Made by a program: the position numbers and the translations under genes. This document shows, piece by piece, positions 6,971 to 15,843 of a stretch of DNA of 34,095 nt. The stretch is taken from NCBI GenBank assembly GCA_001799275.1, contig MGTE01000052.1:57672-91766 (forward strand). Reading direction: 5' to 3'. The notes under the pieces were generated by a model. It saw only the letters and a program-made list of their open reading frames with translations. It searched no databases and was not told the origin of the DNA. Source of the stretch: Deltaproteobacteria bacterium RIFOXYD12_FULL_57_12 (lineage in GTDB: Bacteria > Desulfobacterota > Desulfobulbia > Desulfobulbales > BM004). Position 1 is the stretch's first letter, and every line of letters begins with the position of its first letter.

Positions 6971-8812
6971 ATGCACACGATGAGCCTGCCTGCCCATAAT
7001 TACGACGAAAGCAAGATAAAGACGTTAAGTTCCCTTGAGCATATCCGGTTGCGGCCGGGGATGTACATTGGCCGACTTGGCACCGGCTCCCACCCGGATG
7101 ACGGCATCTACATTCTTTTGAAAGAGGTGATCGACAATGCGGTGGACGAATTCATCATGGGGGTTGGCAAACGAATTGATGTCTCCATCGCGGCAAACGG
7201 TCAGGTGCGCGTTCGGGATTTCGGGCGGGGCATTCCCCTGGGAAAACTGGTTGAATGTGTCTCGGTGATCAACACCGGCGCCAAGTACAACACCGACGTC
7301 TTCCAATTCTCGGTTGGTCTGAACGGTGTGGGCACCAAGGCGGTCAACGCGTTATCCGAGACCTTTCAGGTCACCTCGTTCCGGGACGGTCAGTATGCCA
7401 GCGCCATTTTCTCCAGGGGGGTTCTGGTGGAGGAACAGCAGGGTCAGGCCAGGGAAAAAGATGGCACCCTGGTGGAGTTTCTGCCGGACTCCGTCCTCTT
7501 CGCCGATTTTGCCTTTGACCTGGAATATGTGCAGCAGCGGCTCTGGCGCTATGCCTATCTCAATGCCGGCCTCAGTCTCTATCTTGGCGAAGAGCGTTTT
7601 TTCTCCGCCAATGGCCTCAAGGATCTGCTTGATCGCGAAATCAACGGCAGCCAGCTGTATGTACCCATTCACTTCAAAGACAGCACCCTGGAATTTGCCT
7701 TCTGTCATACCGACAACTACGGAGACAGCTATTTTTCTTTTGTAAACGGCACCTATACCAGCGAAGGCGGCACCCATCTGTCCGCCTTCCGGGAAGGGGT
7801 TCTCAAAGGAGTAAACGACTATATAAACTCCAGCAAAAAATATTCAGGCAATGACGTGCGGGAGGGGATTGTCGGCGCCTTTGCCGTGAAGATAAAGGAC
7901 CCGGTCTTCGAATCCCAGACCAAGAACAAGCTGGGCAACACCGATATCCGGGCCTGGATCGTCAATGTGGTTAAAGATGCGGTCACTGCCCATTTATACA
8001 AAAACAAGGAAACCGCCGAACGTTTTCTGGAAAAGATTCAGCAGAACGAAAGGGTCCGCAAAGAATTGCAGCAGGTCCGCCAGGAGGCCCGCATCAAGGC
8101 CAAGAAGGTGGCGATCAAGGTTCCGCAGCTCAAGGACTGCAAATACCATCCCACCCGCGAAAACCCATCGCCTCCGGGCCGGGAGAACATGCTCTTCATC
8201 ACCGAGGGCCAGTCGGCGGCCGGCTCCATTGTCAGTTCCCGAGACCCCATGACCCAGGCGGTCTTTTCCCTCAAGGGCAAACCGCTGAACGTCTTTGGGC
8301 AGCAGCTTACCCTGATGTACAAAAACGAAGAGATGTACAACCTGATGTGTGCCCTCAACATCGAGGATTCCGTGGGGAATCTCCGCTACGACAAAATCAT
8401 CCTGGCCACGGATGCCGATGTGGACGGCCTGCATATCCGCAATCTGCTTCTGACCTTTTTTCTGCACTATTTCGAACCGATGGTCAAACTCGGTCACATA
8501 TTCATCCTTGAAACCCCTTTGTTTAGAGTGCGGAACAAGAAGGAGACGGTTTACTGCTATTCCGAGCAGGAGCGGGATGAGGCGTCCAGGCATCTGGCCG
8601 GCAAGGGAAGCACGCGCCTGAACGTCGAAACTACCCGTTTCAAGGGCCTTGGCGAGATTTCACCCACCGAGTTCAAGCAGTTCATCGGCCAGGACATACG
8701 CCTCCGTCAGGTCACCATCGACCGGCTGAGCGAAGTGCCCAAGGTGTTGAGCTTTTACATGGGAAAAAATACGCCGGACCGGCGTGAATATATCATGAAT
8801 CATCTGGTGTAA
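6971..8812 (+). CDS. parE: DNA topoisomerase IV subunit B (ParE), Bacteroidetes-like
   Basis: ATPase subunit of a type IIA topoisomerase, forming a tetramer with ParC to decatenate and relax DNA. Its 613 residues contain the GHKL ATPase motifs EVIDNAVDEF (52-61), GRGIP (85-89) and GLNGVGTKA (117-125). They are followed by the Toprim domain with EGQSAAGS (from E412) and DADVDG (D481, D483, D485). EGQSA replaces the EGDSA seen in most GyrB/ParE, and stretches such as LFRVRNKKETVYCYSE resemble the Bacteroidetes enzyme as I remember it. The start is ATG 6971 or ATG 6980. It is five bases from parC, so the pair is an operon. GyrB is less likely because the extra E. coli-type Toprim insertion is absent and the partner lacks a GyrA box. 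Confidence 0.9.
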   Translation: MHTMSLPAHNYDESKIKTLSSLEHIRLRPGMYIGRLGTGSHPDDGIYILLKEVIDNAVDEFIMGVGKRIDVSIAANGQVRVRDFGRGIPLGKLVECVSVINTGAKYNTDVFQFSVGLNGVGTKAVNALSETFQVTSFRDGQYASAIFSRGVLVEEQQGQAREKDGTLVEFLPDSVLFADFAFDLEYVQQRLWRYAYLNAGLSLYLGEERFFSANGLKDLLDREINGSQLYVPIHFKDSTLEFAFCHTDNYGDSYFSFVNGTYTSEGGTHLSAFREGVLKGVNDYINSSKKYSGNDVREGIVGAFAVKIKDPVFESQTKNKLGNTDIRAWIVNVVKDAVTAHLYKNKETAERFLEKIQQNERVRKELQQVRQEARIKAKKVAIKVPQLKDCKYHPTRENPSPPGRENMLFITEGQSAAGSIVSSRDPMTQAVFSLKGKPLNVFGQQLTLMYKNEEMYNLMCALNIEDSVGNLRYDKIILATDADVDGLHIRNLLLTFFLHYFEPMVKLGHIFILETPLFRVRNKKETVYCYSEQERDEASRHLAGKGSTRLNVETTRFKGLGEISPTEFKQFIGQDIRLRQVTIDRLSEVPKVLSFYMGKNTPDRREYIMNHLV

Positions 8813-8817
8813 AACGC

Positions 8818-10911
8818 ATGGAACTGCCGGAACAAGTAGGCAAACTGCACCAGCTTTTTGATCGCAACTTCATGGAGTATACCTCCTATGTGATCAAGGA
8901 GCGGGCCATACCGGACATCAACGACGGTCTGAAACCGGTTCAGCGCCGTATTCTCCAGACGCTGTTCAACATGGACGACGGCCGCTTCCAGAAAGTTGCC
9001 AACGTGGTGGGTGATGCCATGAAGCTTCATCCGCACGGTGACAGTTCTATTTTCGGAGCCCTGGTCAATCTGGCCAACAAGGGCTTTCTTATTGACCGGC
9101 AGGGGAACTTCGGCAACATCTACACCGGTGATCAGGCCGCAGCCCCCCGGTACATCGAGTGTCGCCTCTCGCCGCTTGCCCGCGAAACCCTCTTCAACAA
9201 GGATCTGACCGAATATGTGCCGTCCTATGACGGTCGTCTTCAGGAACCGGTGACGCTGCCGGCCAAGCTGCCGTTTCTCCTGCTCCACGGCGCGGAAGGC
9301 ATTGCCGTGGGCATGGCCACCAAAATCATGCCCCATAATTTCTGCGAACTGCTTGAGGCGCAGATCAAGATTCTCAAGAATGAATCTTTTGAGATCTATC
9401 CGGATTTCCCGCAGGGCGGCCTGTTGGATGTCTCGGGCTACAACCATGGCAACGGCCGTCTTAAATGTCGGGCAAAGATTGTCGAGGCAAACGAAAAAAC
9501 AATACATATAAAAGAGGTACCATACGGGACCACTACCGAATCCCTGATCGACAGCATTGAAAAAGCGACTCGCGCCGGCAAGATAAAAATCGTTTCCATC
9601 AACGATTACACCGCAGAAGAGGTGGAGATTGAGATCAAACTCGCCCGCGGGGTCTACGCCAAGGATACAATCGAGGCGCTCTACGCCTTTTCCGACTGCG
9701 AGATTCCCATCTCGCCGAACCTGATGCTGATTAAGGACAACACGCCGCAGAACCCAACGGTGGAGGAAGTCCTCAGCTACAACACAACAAAACTGGCTGC
9801 GGACCTGGAAAAGGAACTCGAGATCGAACTGGGCAGGCACAAAGAAAAGCTGCACCTGCGGACCCTGGAAAGAATCTTCATCGAGGAACGGATATATAAA
9901 CGGATCGAGGAATGCACATCTCTGAAAGCCATTACCGATACGGTTGATCAAGGCCTGCAACCGTTTACCAGTGAGTTGCAGCGACCGGTATCCAGAGAAG
10001 ACATCGACCATCTCCTGGAAATAAAAATCAAGCGCATCTCGTTGTATGACCTGCAGAAACAACTTAAAGAAATAAAAGAAATCAAGAAGGCGATCAAGGA
10101 AGTTGAGAACCACCTCAAGGACATGGTCTCCTTTACCATCAAGTATCTAAAAAAATTGCTCGACAAATACGGCCCGCTCTATCCTCGCCGCACCACCCTG
10201 CAGGCGTTCCAGGAGGTGGAGGTCCGCAAGGTCGCGTTATCCAATCTCTTGGTGGGGTATCACCGGGAAACCGGGATGCTGGGTCACCAGGTCAAGACGG
10301 ATTGCGATGTCGCCATCGCCTGTTCGGAATATGATCGGCTCCTGCTTATTTTCCGGGATGGACGCTTCAAGGTTATTAATGTCATCGATAAGATGTTTGT
10401 CGGGCATGATCTGTTCTGGGTGGATAAGGTAGACGAGAAAATCGTGTTTAACCTGATTTACCGGGAGGGCAAACACAACGTCGCTTATATTAAGCGGTTT
10501 CTTACTCCAAAATTCATTCTTGCCAAGGAATATCGTTTGTTTCCAGAGCATAAAAAATCCTGGATACTCTTTCTGCAGACAGGAGAAAATGTCCGGGCTC
10601 GGGTGGATTTCATGCCCCAACCCCGGGCCAAGACAAACTCCATGAGAGTCCAGTTTGACGACTTTCTGATCAAAGGCATCGGTGCGATCGGCAAACGACT
10701 CTCGTCACGGGTTGTCCGCAGGATCAATGCCCTGAGCAGTCAAGGCTCTGAAGAAGAAGGAAAGCCGGTAATGGCGGAACAACAGAACGCCTCAGGGCAA
10801 GCGGACGTCTCAGCAGTTGACCTCATGCCACCCGTACCAGTCAGGCAGGAAAATTCTCAAGCCACCCAACTGACCCTATTCCAGATCAAGAAAAAGGAGA
10901 AGGAGGATTGA
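8818..10911 (+). CDS. parC: DNA topoisomerase IV subunit A (ParC), Bacteroidetes-like
   Basis: DNA-cleaving subunit of topoisomerase IV. The 697-residue protein has the GyrA/ParC winged-helix domain with DGLKPVQRRIL (36-46), HPHGDSS (71-77) and the catalytic tyrosine in AAPRYIE (Y112). A long coiled-coil-forming stretch rich in Lys/Glu (roughly 405-450) and a shortened C-terminal region follow. No QRRGGKG GyrA-box is seen, arguing against gyrase. The insert NMDDGRFQKVANVVG (51-65) resembles Bacteroidetes ParC. At the quinolone-contact acidic position (E. coli GyrA D87) there is glycine (G80). The final 60 residues or so are low-complexity, ending in a Lys/Glu-rich tail. It begins five bases after parE. 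A long open frame on the opposite strand is only a shadow. Confidence 0.9.
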   Translation: MELPEQVGKLHQLFDRNFMEYTSYVIKERAIPDINDGLKPVQRRILQTLFNMDDGRFQKVANVVGDAMKLHPHGDSSIFGALVNLANKGFLIDRQGNFGNIYTGDQAAAPRYIECRLSPLARETLFNKDLTEYVPSYDGRLQEPVTLPAKLPFLLLHGAEGIAVGMATKIMPHNFCELLEAQIKILKNESFEIYPDFPQGGLLDVSGYNHGNGRLKCRAKIVEANEKTIHIKEVPYGTTTESLIDSIEKATRAGKIKIVSINDYTAEEVEIEIKLARGVYAKDTIEALYAFSDCEIPISPNLMLIKDNTPQNPTVEEVLSYNTTKLAADLEKELEIELGRHKEKLHLRTLERIFIEERIYKRIEECTSLKAITDTVDQGLQPFTSELQRPVSREDIDHLLEIKIKRISLYDLQKQLKEIKEIKKAIKEVENHLKDMVSFTIKYLKKLLDKYGPLYPRRTTLQAFQEVEVRKVALSNLLVGYHRETGMLGHQVKTDCDVAIACSEYDRLLLIFRDGRFKVINVIDKMFVGHDLFWVDKVDEKIVFNLIYREGKHNVAYIKRFLTPKFILAKEYRLFPEHKKSWILFLQTGENVRARVDFMPQPRAKTNSMRVQFDDFLIKGIGAIGKRLSSRVVRRINALSSQGSEEEGKPVMAEQQNASGQADVSAVDLMPPVPVRQENSQATQLTLFQIKKKEKED

Positions 10912-11037
10912 GCCGCAACAGCTTGTCATAAAACCATTTGTTATCTCTACCTTTTTCGTTCTTTTCTTGCTTTTTCTCGCAAAATCAAATAAAAAGACCA
11001 AAACCTTACAGAAGAACCATGTAAAAAGACAAAAAAA

Positions 11038-12108
11038 ATGAACAACAACTTATCATTTGTCGGGACAAATCATAATCGGGACCAGCAGGTTGTTCGCGAC
11101 CTGAGTCCTCCACGGATGCTTTTCGGCGGCAAGCATCTTGACACTCGTCTCGTTGCTTCCGGCTTTGTTTTTCTTCTCGCCCTCCTTGTCTCCCTTGCCA
11201 TTATCATCTCTCCCGCCCAAATTCCGACCTGGAGCATTATACAGAACAAGCCGGAAACGCTCAAAAAGTCGAGCCAGTCCAATGCGGCCATTGAAAATCA
11301 GCTCAACAGACTGCAAGAGATAACCCAACAGGAACTCGAGCCGGACACCATCATCCAGTCTGTTTATCTTGACAGACTGCCGGAACTTTCTGCCGGCCTG
11401 AGAGATAGCTCCGGCAGGAAGAAAGCCTTTTTACATGCCATCCTGCCAGCTGCCCTGGTGGCCTTGGAAGAAGTGGATCTGGAAAGAAAAATCCTCATGG
11501 CAATTATCGATAAGATCGGTCGCCAGCCTGGTGATCTTATCTTTTCTGACGAGCAGAGAGAGCGGCGGCAAAACCCTTGGCAACTCGCTCTTACCGAAGA
11601 AGAAAGCGAATTTATCGCCCGACTCATCCAGAAATATCGTACCAATCGCGCCGAACTGCTTCTCGCTCGAGTCGACACCGTGCCGGTCAGCCTCCTGCTT
11701 GCTCAAGGCGCCATCGAGTCGTCTTGGGGCCGATCGCGGTTTGCCAGGGAAGGGAACAATATTTTTGGCATACTGACCTGGGGGGAGCAAGGTCTTGTCC
11801 CGAACGAACGGGGTGAAGGGGAAACGCACAAGATGATGAATTATGATAACGTCCTCGACTCGGTGCGCGATTATCTCCTGACCATCAATTGCCAGGACGC
11901 CTATAAACCTTTACGGCGTATTCGGCAACAGACCACGGATGTCATGTTGCTTGTCGAGGGGTTGGAGAACTATTCCGTAAGAAGAAACGAATATGTCGAA
12001 GATGTAAAGGAGATGATCCGCCATAATCGACTGCAGGAATATGATCGCTCCATAAACAATTTCATGAAACGCGCTGCGGTCATCGATCTTTCCCGTGGTC
12101 TTCTCTAG
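11038..12108 (+). CDS. Membrane-anchored Bax-like glucosaminidase-domain protein
   Basis: Predicted peptidoglycan hydrolase of the Bax/FlgJ-type N-acetylglucosaminidase family, 356 residues. A hydrophobic helix at about residues 39-60 would anchor it in the inner membrane with the bulk in the periplasm. The catalytic domain starts near residue 195 and contains LLLAQGAIESSWGRSRFA with the probable catalytic glutamate E227, followed by GNNIFGILTW. This agrees with the family pattern ALIESAWGxSRFA. The start is uncertain: ATG 11038 lies in an A-rich stretch with no clear ribosome binding site, and ATG 11116 (residue 27) would still keep the membrane helix. The 126 bp before it show no terminator or strong promoter. 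Septal or general wall turnover is inferred from the family. Confidence 0.85.
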   Translation: MNNNLSFVGTNHNRDQQVVRDLSPPRMLFGGKHLDTRLVASGFVFLLALLVSLAIIISPAQIPTWSIIQNKPETLKKSSQSNAAIENQLNRLQEITQQELEPDTIIQSVYLDRLPELSAGLRDSSGRKKAFLHAILPAALVALEEVDLERKILMAIIDKIGRQPGDLIFSDEQRERRQNPWQLALTEEESEFIARLIQKYRTNRAELLLARVDTVPVSLLLAQGAIESSWGRSRFAREGNNIFGILTWGEQGLVPNERGEGETHKMMNYDNVLDSVRDYLLTINCQDAYKPLRRIRQQTTDVMLLVEGLENYSVRRNEYVEDVKEMIRHNRLQEYDRSINNFMKRAAVIDLSRGLL

Positions 12109-12164
12109 GAGCAGCTGATTCCAGAAAGGCTGTTGGTGACAGCGGGGAAGGAGAGGGGGGCAAC

Positions 12165-12824
12165 TCAGCCGGATTTGTTTGTTTTTCTCTCGACCAGCTC
12201 GGCCATATCCGTCCTGATTTTTTCGTAGCGACTACGGCTTAACCCGGCGCCGAGCGCCACGAAAGCCGCCATCTCCATGGTCAGAAAATCACCAGGACCG
12301 TGGGCATCCGCATTTACCGCCAGCAGCGCCCCGGTTTCTTCGGCTACTCTGGCCACATGGCCGTTGGTGAGCGAGTGGCCCTTCCGGCCGGAAAGCTCGA
12401 GAAACACCCCTTTGGCCGCGGCCAATTCCGCTTCCGCCTGGCTGATGAAACCAGGATGGGCAAGAATGTCGACCCCAGCTTCAATGGCCGCCAGGTTGGT
12501 GCCCGGCGCCACCGGCTCCACCACGGTTTCCCCATGGCCCACAACGATTTCTGCCCCAAGTTTTCTGGCCCGCCGGGTAAGCTCGGCAAACATGGCCGGC
12601 GGCACATGGGTCAGCTCTATGCCGGGAATCAATCTGGTACGGGAATAACGATTGAGGTCAGCAGCGACCCGCACGATTCTCGGAATGATAAAATCCAGAT
12701 TCGAGGAATCGGCATGGTCGGTAATGGCCACTGAACTGTAGCCCAAGACTTCGACCCGGCGCAGGTGCTCGGCAGGCACGAGCGCTCCGTCGCTGAACAG
12801 GGAATGGGTGTGTAGATCAATCAT
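12165..12824 (-). CDS. PHP-domain metal-dependent phosphoesterase
   Basis: A 219-residue protein made of one PHP (polymerase and histidinol phosphatase) domain, which binds a cluster of two or three metal ions and cleaves phosphoesters. Metal-binding motifs are DLHTHSLFSDG (residues 3-13), ITDHAD, GIELTH, a central HPGF and NADAH near the C-terminus. The ribosome binding site AAAGGAAAA precedes the ATG at 12824. It is the last gene of the long minus-strand cluster, 58 bp after miaB. It is shorter than the HisK histidinol phosphatases I know and no his genes are near, so the substrate is unknown. The YcdX-like phosphatases and the RNase AM/TrpH group are alternatives. Confidence 0.85.
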   Translation of the reverse strand: MIDLHTHSLFSDGALVPAEHLRRVEVLGYSSVAITDHADSSNLDFIIPRIVRVAADLNRYSRTRLIPGIELTHVPPAMFAELTRRARKLGAEIVVGHGETVVEPVAPGTNLAAIEAGVDILAHPGFISQAEAELAAAKGVFLELSGRKGHSLTNGHVARVAEETGALLAVNADAHGPGDFLTMEMAAFVALGAGLSRSRYEKIRTDMAELVERKTNKSG

Positions 12825-12882
12825 AAATTTTCCTTTGGCAACGCATCGTGTCGCCAGGAGATCTCAATAAAATTGCCGCGGC

Positions 12883-14241
12883 TCAATCTGCCAGGGATCC
12901 CCTGAGGGAATGTAGACAGGCTTCTTCGATCCTGATCTTGACCATCTGACCCGCTTGCAGTCCCTCTGCTGTAAAATTGACAACATGATTGGTGTCGGTC
13001 CGGCCGCTCCACTGGCCACGTGACGTCTTGCTGCTCCTGCCTTCCACCATGACCGTCAAGCAGGAACCGACATGCTGCTGGTGTAATTCCAGGTTGATTT
13101 GATCCTGCCTATCCTGGAGACGGGCCAGTCTTGCGGATTTGACATCCTCTGGCACCTTGTCCGCAAAGTCCGTGGATTTTGCCAGGGGCCGGTCGGAATA
13201 CTTAAAAGAAAAGGCGCCGTGATAACGCACCTGTTCCAGCAGTTCCATGGTGGCGCTGAAATCCTCATCGGTTTCACCGGGAAAACCCACGATGATATCG
13301 GTGGTCAGGGAAATCTCAGGAAGCATCTTCCGAAGCGCCTCTACCTTATCGAGGTAGCTTTCAATCGTATAGCGGCGGTTCATCATTTTCAAGACGCGGT
13401 TTGATCCGGATTGAACCGGCAGATGAAAACTTGGGCACAGCTTGTCGACCTCGACAAAACAGCGCATCAATTCATCCGAGAGATCTTTTGGGTGCGACGT
13501 AGTGAAACGGATACGTTGAATACCATCAATTTCCGCGACCTTCCTGAGCAGTTCGGGAAAGCGACCGCCAGCCGTGTCGGAGGTCTTGCCGTACGAGTTG
13601 ACGTTCTGGCCCAGGAGAGTAACCTCTTTGATGCCTTGGCCGGCGAGGTCTTGAATTTCTGAGAGGATGTCATCCATATCCCTGCTTACTTCCCGACCTC
13701 TGGTATGAGGCACCACGCAGTAGGTGCAAAAATTGTTGCAGCCCTGCATGATCGTCACAAACTTTTTAAACGGACGTTTCTCTGACGCGCTGGCTACGAC
13801 AGCTCCAGGAGGGGAGGGCAGGTGGCGGGGAATGACAAAGGAAGGGGAGAGGTCAACCGCCACCCGCGAACAGCGTTTCGCCTCCACCTCTTTAATCAGA
13901 GAAGGCAGGCGATAAATATTTTGAGTCCCCACCACGATGTCAACCTGCGGCATGCGGGCCGGCAGTCTTTCACCTTCCTGTTGGGCCACACACCCGGCGA
14001 CGGTGATAATCAGGCCCGGCTTCCCGTCCTTGATTTTCTTGAGACGGCCGAGCAGGCTGTAGACCTTCTGCTCTGCCTTGGCGCGGATGCTGCAGGTATT
14101 GACCACCACAAGATCGGCCCGGCTCAGTTCGCGGGTCGGCAGATAATCGACCTGACGGAGAAGTTGCTCCATGATCTCCGAATCACGCTCGTTCATCTGA
14201 CAGCCGAACGTTTCGATATAGACTAATTTTTCAGTGCTCAT
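12883..14241 (-). CDS. miaB: tRNA-2-methylthio-N6-dimethylallyladenosine synthase MiaB
   Basis: Radical SAM methylthiotransferase that adds a methylthio group to C2 of i6A37 in tRNAs reading UNN codons. With the start at ATG 14241 it has 452 residues, normal for MiaB. The N-terminal UPF0004 domain holds the cluster cysteines C14 (TFGCQMN), C50 (NTCSIRA) and C84 (AGCVAQ). The radical SAM motif CNNFCTYC supplies C168, C172 and C175, and a C-terminal TRAM-like domain follows. The ATG overlaps the tolC stop as ATGA, which favours this start over one 14 codons upstream. The enzyme making its substrate, MiaA, is encoded in the same cluster at 19898-20851. RimO or MtaB are relatives, but the sequence fits MiaB. 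Confidence 0.95.
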   Translation of the reverse strand: MSTEKLVYIETFGCQMNERDSEIMEQLLRQVDYLPTRELSRADLVVVNTCSIRAKAEQKVYSLLGRLKKIKDGKPGLIITVAGCVAQQEGERLPARMPQVDIVVGTQNIYRLPSLIKEVEAKRCSRVAVDLSPSFVIPRHLPSPPGAVVASASEKRPFKKFVTIMQGCNNFCTYCVVPHTRGREVSRDMDDILSEIQDLAGQGIKEVTLLGQNVNSYGKTSDTAGGRFPELLRKVAEIDGIQRIRFTTSHPKDLSDELMRCFVEVDKLCPSFHLPVQSGSNRVLKMMNRRYTIESYLDKVEALRKMLPEISLTTDIIVGFPGETDEDFSATMELLEQVRYHGAFSFKYSDRPLAKSTDFADKVPEDVKSARLARLQDRQDQINLELHQQHVGSCLTVMVEGRSSKTSRGQWSGRTDTNHVVNFTAEGLQAGQMVKIRIEEACLHSLRGSLAD

Positions 14242-15551
14242 TGATTCGCAGAATTGCTGCGGCCCAGGGTTCCGACTGCCCACGCCAGCGTGGTATCGGA
14301 AATATTATAGTCATAAAGGGCATTGTAGTAATTGGTTCGGGCCTGGGTCAGCAGGGTCTGGGCATCGAGCACCTCCGTTGAGGTGGCAAGCTGAGCTCGA
14401 TATCTTTCCTCGTTGATCCGATAATTTTCTTCTGCCTGTTCAATGGCCTTTTCGGTTACCTTGATATTCTCTTCGAATTGTTTCAAGTCTAGGAAGGCCT
14501 TCCGCAATTCCATGGTTACCTGATCAGCAGCCTGCTCCAGTGCCTTTTCCGCCTGAAAGACCCGGGACTTGGCCTCGGCAATTTTATTCTGACTCTGACC
14601 CCAGGTAAAAAACCGCCATTGGAGATTGGCCTGAGCTGTTCTGATCTCACGGCTTCCACCAGGATAGTAATCAGCAGCCGGCGTGTCTCCTTGCTTCATA
14701 TAGGTGGCAGCGAGGGAAAGGGAGGGGAGGTAGGGGGCGCGGGCCATGATAATATTTTTGTCCGCCTGGGCAACGACCAGCTTCCCCTTGTTGATTTCAG
14801 GCCGACTTTCTTTGGCCTGGCTCAACAAATCTTCCCAGTTGACCTCACGCTCCTGATAGGCCAGGACATCGGCAAGCTCCAGTGGTGCTGCCACGTCATT
14901 CTCCATCAGAATATTCAGCGTTGCCTTGGCTACAGTCAAGGAGTTCCGGGCCGCAAGCAAGTCCTGTTTACCTTGGGCTAGGCGAACCTCGCTGGTTAAA
15001 AGATCGTTTTTAGGAATTAGACCGACCTCGTAAAAAGCCTTGGCATCGTGCAGGTGAGATTCAAGTCTCGATACCGCCTGGCTGGCGACATTTACCAGTT
15101 GCTGTGACTTCAGTACTTCAAAATAGGCCTTATGCACGGCAAGAACAAGATCGTTGACCGCTTTGGCAAGGTCCATGCCGGAAGCATTCAGGCCTAATTC
15201 ATTCAATTCGGTGGCTGTCATTAAGGCCCTGCCGCGATACAACGGCTGTTCCACAGAAAAAGCATAACTGTAATAGTCCTCAGGAACGATCAGGCGGTTC
15301 GCATCCGGCTGTCTTGTGTAACCATATTTGACGGAAAATGTTGGCAGCAGGTCTTTTTGTGAACTCTGCAGAGTTGCTTCCTGAATCAGCACATTTGCCT
15401 TGGCCTGGGCATAGACGGGATTTCTTGCCAGGGCAGCAGTCACACACTCCTGCAAAGATACAACCGGAACATCGGAGTCATCAGCTTGTCCACTACCTGT
15501 CCCGACCAGAAAAAAAGCAACTATTACTAAGCACGAGGCAACAATTTTCAT
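14238..15551 (-). CDS. TolC-family outer-membrane efflux protein
   Basis: Trimeric outer-membrane channel component of type I secretion or efflux systems. The 437-residue precursor has a signal peptide at about 1-23 (hydrophobic LVIVAFFLVGTG, then AxA-like GQADD), then two repeated outer-membrane-efflux-protein halves with long heptad-rich helices. Typical stretches are SLQECVTAALARNPVYAQAKA at 31-51 and EENYRINEERYRAQLATSTEVLDAQTLLTQARTNY near the C-terminus. No membrane-fusion protein or ABC/RND pump gene is next to it, so its partner must be elsewhere. Its stop overlaps the miaB start by four bases. It lies 16 bp after the DUF4911-like gene. The start ATG has no strong ribosome binding site. 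Confidence 0.9.
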   Translation of the reverse strand: MKIVASCLVIVAFFLVGTGSGQADDSDVPVVSLQECVTAALARNPVYAQAKANVLIQEATLQSSQKDLLPTFSVKYGYTRQPDANRLIVPEDYYSYAFSVEQPLYRGRALMTATELNELGLNASGMDLAKAVNDLVLAVHKAYFEVLKSQQLVNVASQAVSRLESHLHDAKAFYEVGLIPKNDLLTSEVRLAQGKQDLLAARNSLTVAKATLNILMENDVAAPLELADVLAYQEREVNWEDLLSQAKESRPEINKGKLVVAQADKNIIMARAPYLPSLSLAATYMKQGDTPAADYYPGGSREIRTAQANLQWRFFTWGQSQNKIAEAKSRVFQAEKALEQAADQVTMELRKAFLDLKQFEENIKVTEKAIEQAEENYRINEERYRAQLATSTEVLDAQTLLTQARTNYYNALYDYNISDTTLAWAVGTLGRSNSANQ

Positions 15552-15567
15552 GAGGGCTAACCAGAGG

Positions 15568-15843
15568 TTATGGCAAGGTCTGCGTCATCGCAAGGTCAAG
15601 GTGTGTTAGCAGGAGATTAAGTTCCTCTTGCACCTCAAGGGGAAAATACAACTCAACAATTCCCGCTGTTTGATCAATGGTGGTTAAAACGGCCAAGCCG
15701 TCATAACCCTCCAGAATAAATTTCAGGAAATGAATGCGCTCCGTGGGGATTTGGAAGCGCATTTTTGAACAATTAGATATTTTTTGCATACTAGCACAAA
15801 CGAATTCAATCAGCAATAAAGACGAGTTATCACACAAAATCAA
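15568..15843 (-). CDS. DUF4911-like small hypothetical protein
   Basis: A short protein of up to 91 residues and unknown function. The part from about residue 28 (MRFQIPTERIHFLKFILEG) to the end resembles the DUF4911 family, which I recall from deltaproteobacterial genomes. Typical features are an I-x-FLKFILEGYDGLA helix and a strand ending in VELYFP. The frame opens with a TTG that overlaps the purB stop (TTGA). Internal ATGs at 15789 and 15762 are alternatives; the latter removes the unconserved N-terminus. No ribosome binding site decides between them. It sits between purB and tolC and is probably cotranscribed with them. Confidence 0.65.
   Translation of the reverse strand: MILCDNSSLLLIEFVCASMQKISNCSKMRFQIPTERIHFLKFILEGYDGLAVLTTIDQTAGIVELYFPLEVQEELNLLLTHLDLAMTQTLP

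Noticed and set aside
8800-10113. 437-codon open frame antisense to parC
   Set aside because: parC on the plus strand has clear catalytic motifs; the antisense frame has no recognisable domains.
12109-12164. Terminator between the convergent glucosaminidase and PHP genes
   Set aside because: Only a 5-bp stem (GCTGT/ACAGC) without a T-run on either strand.
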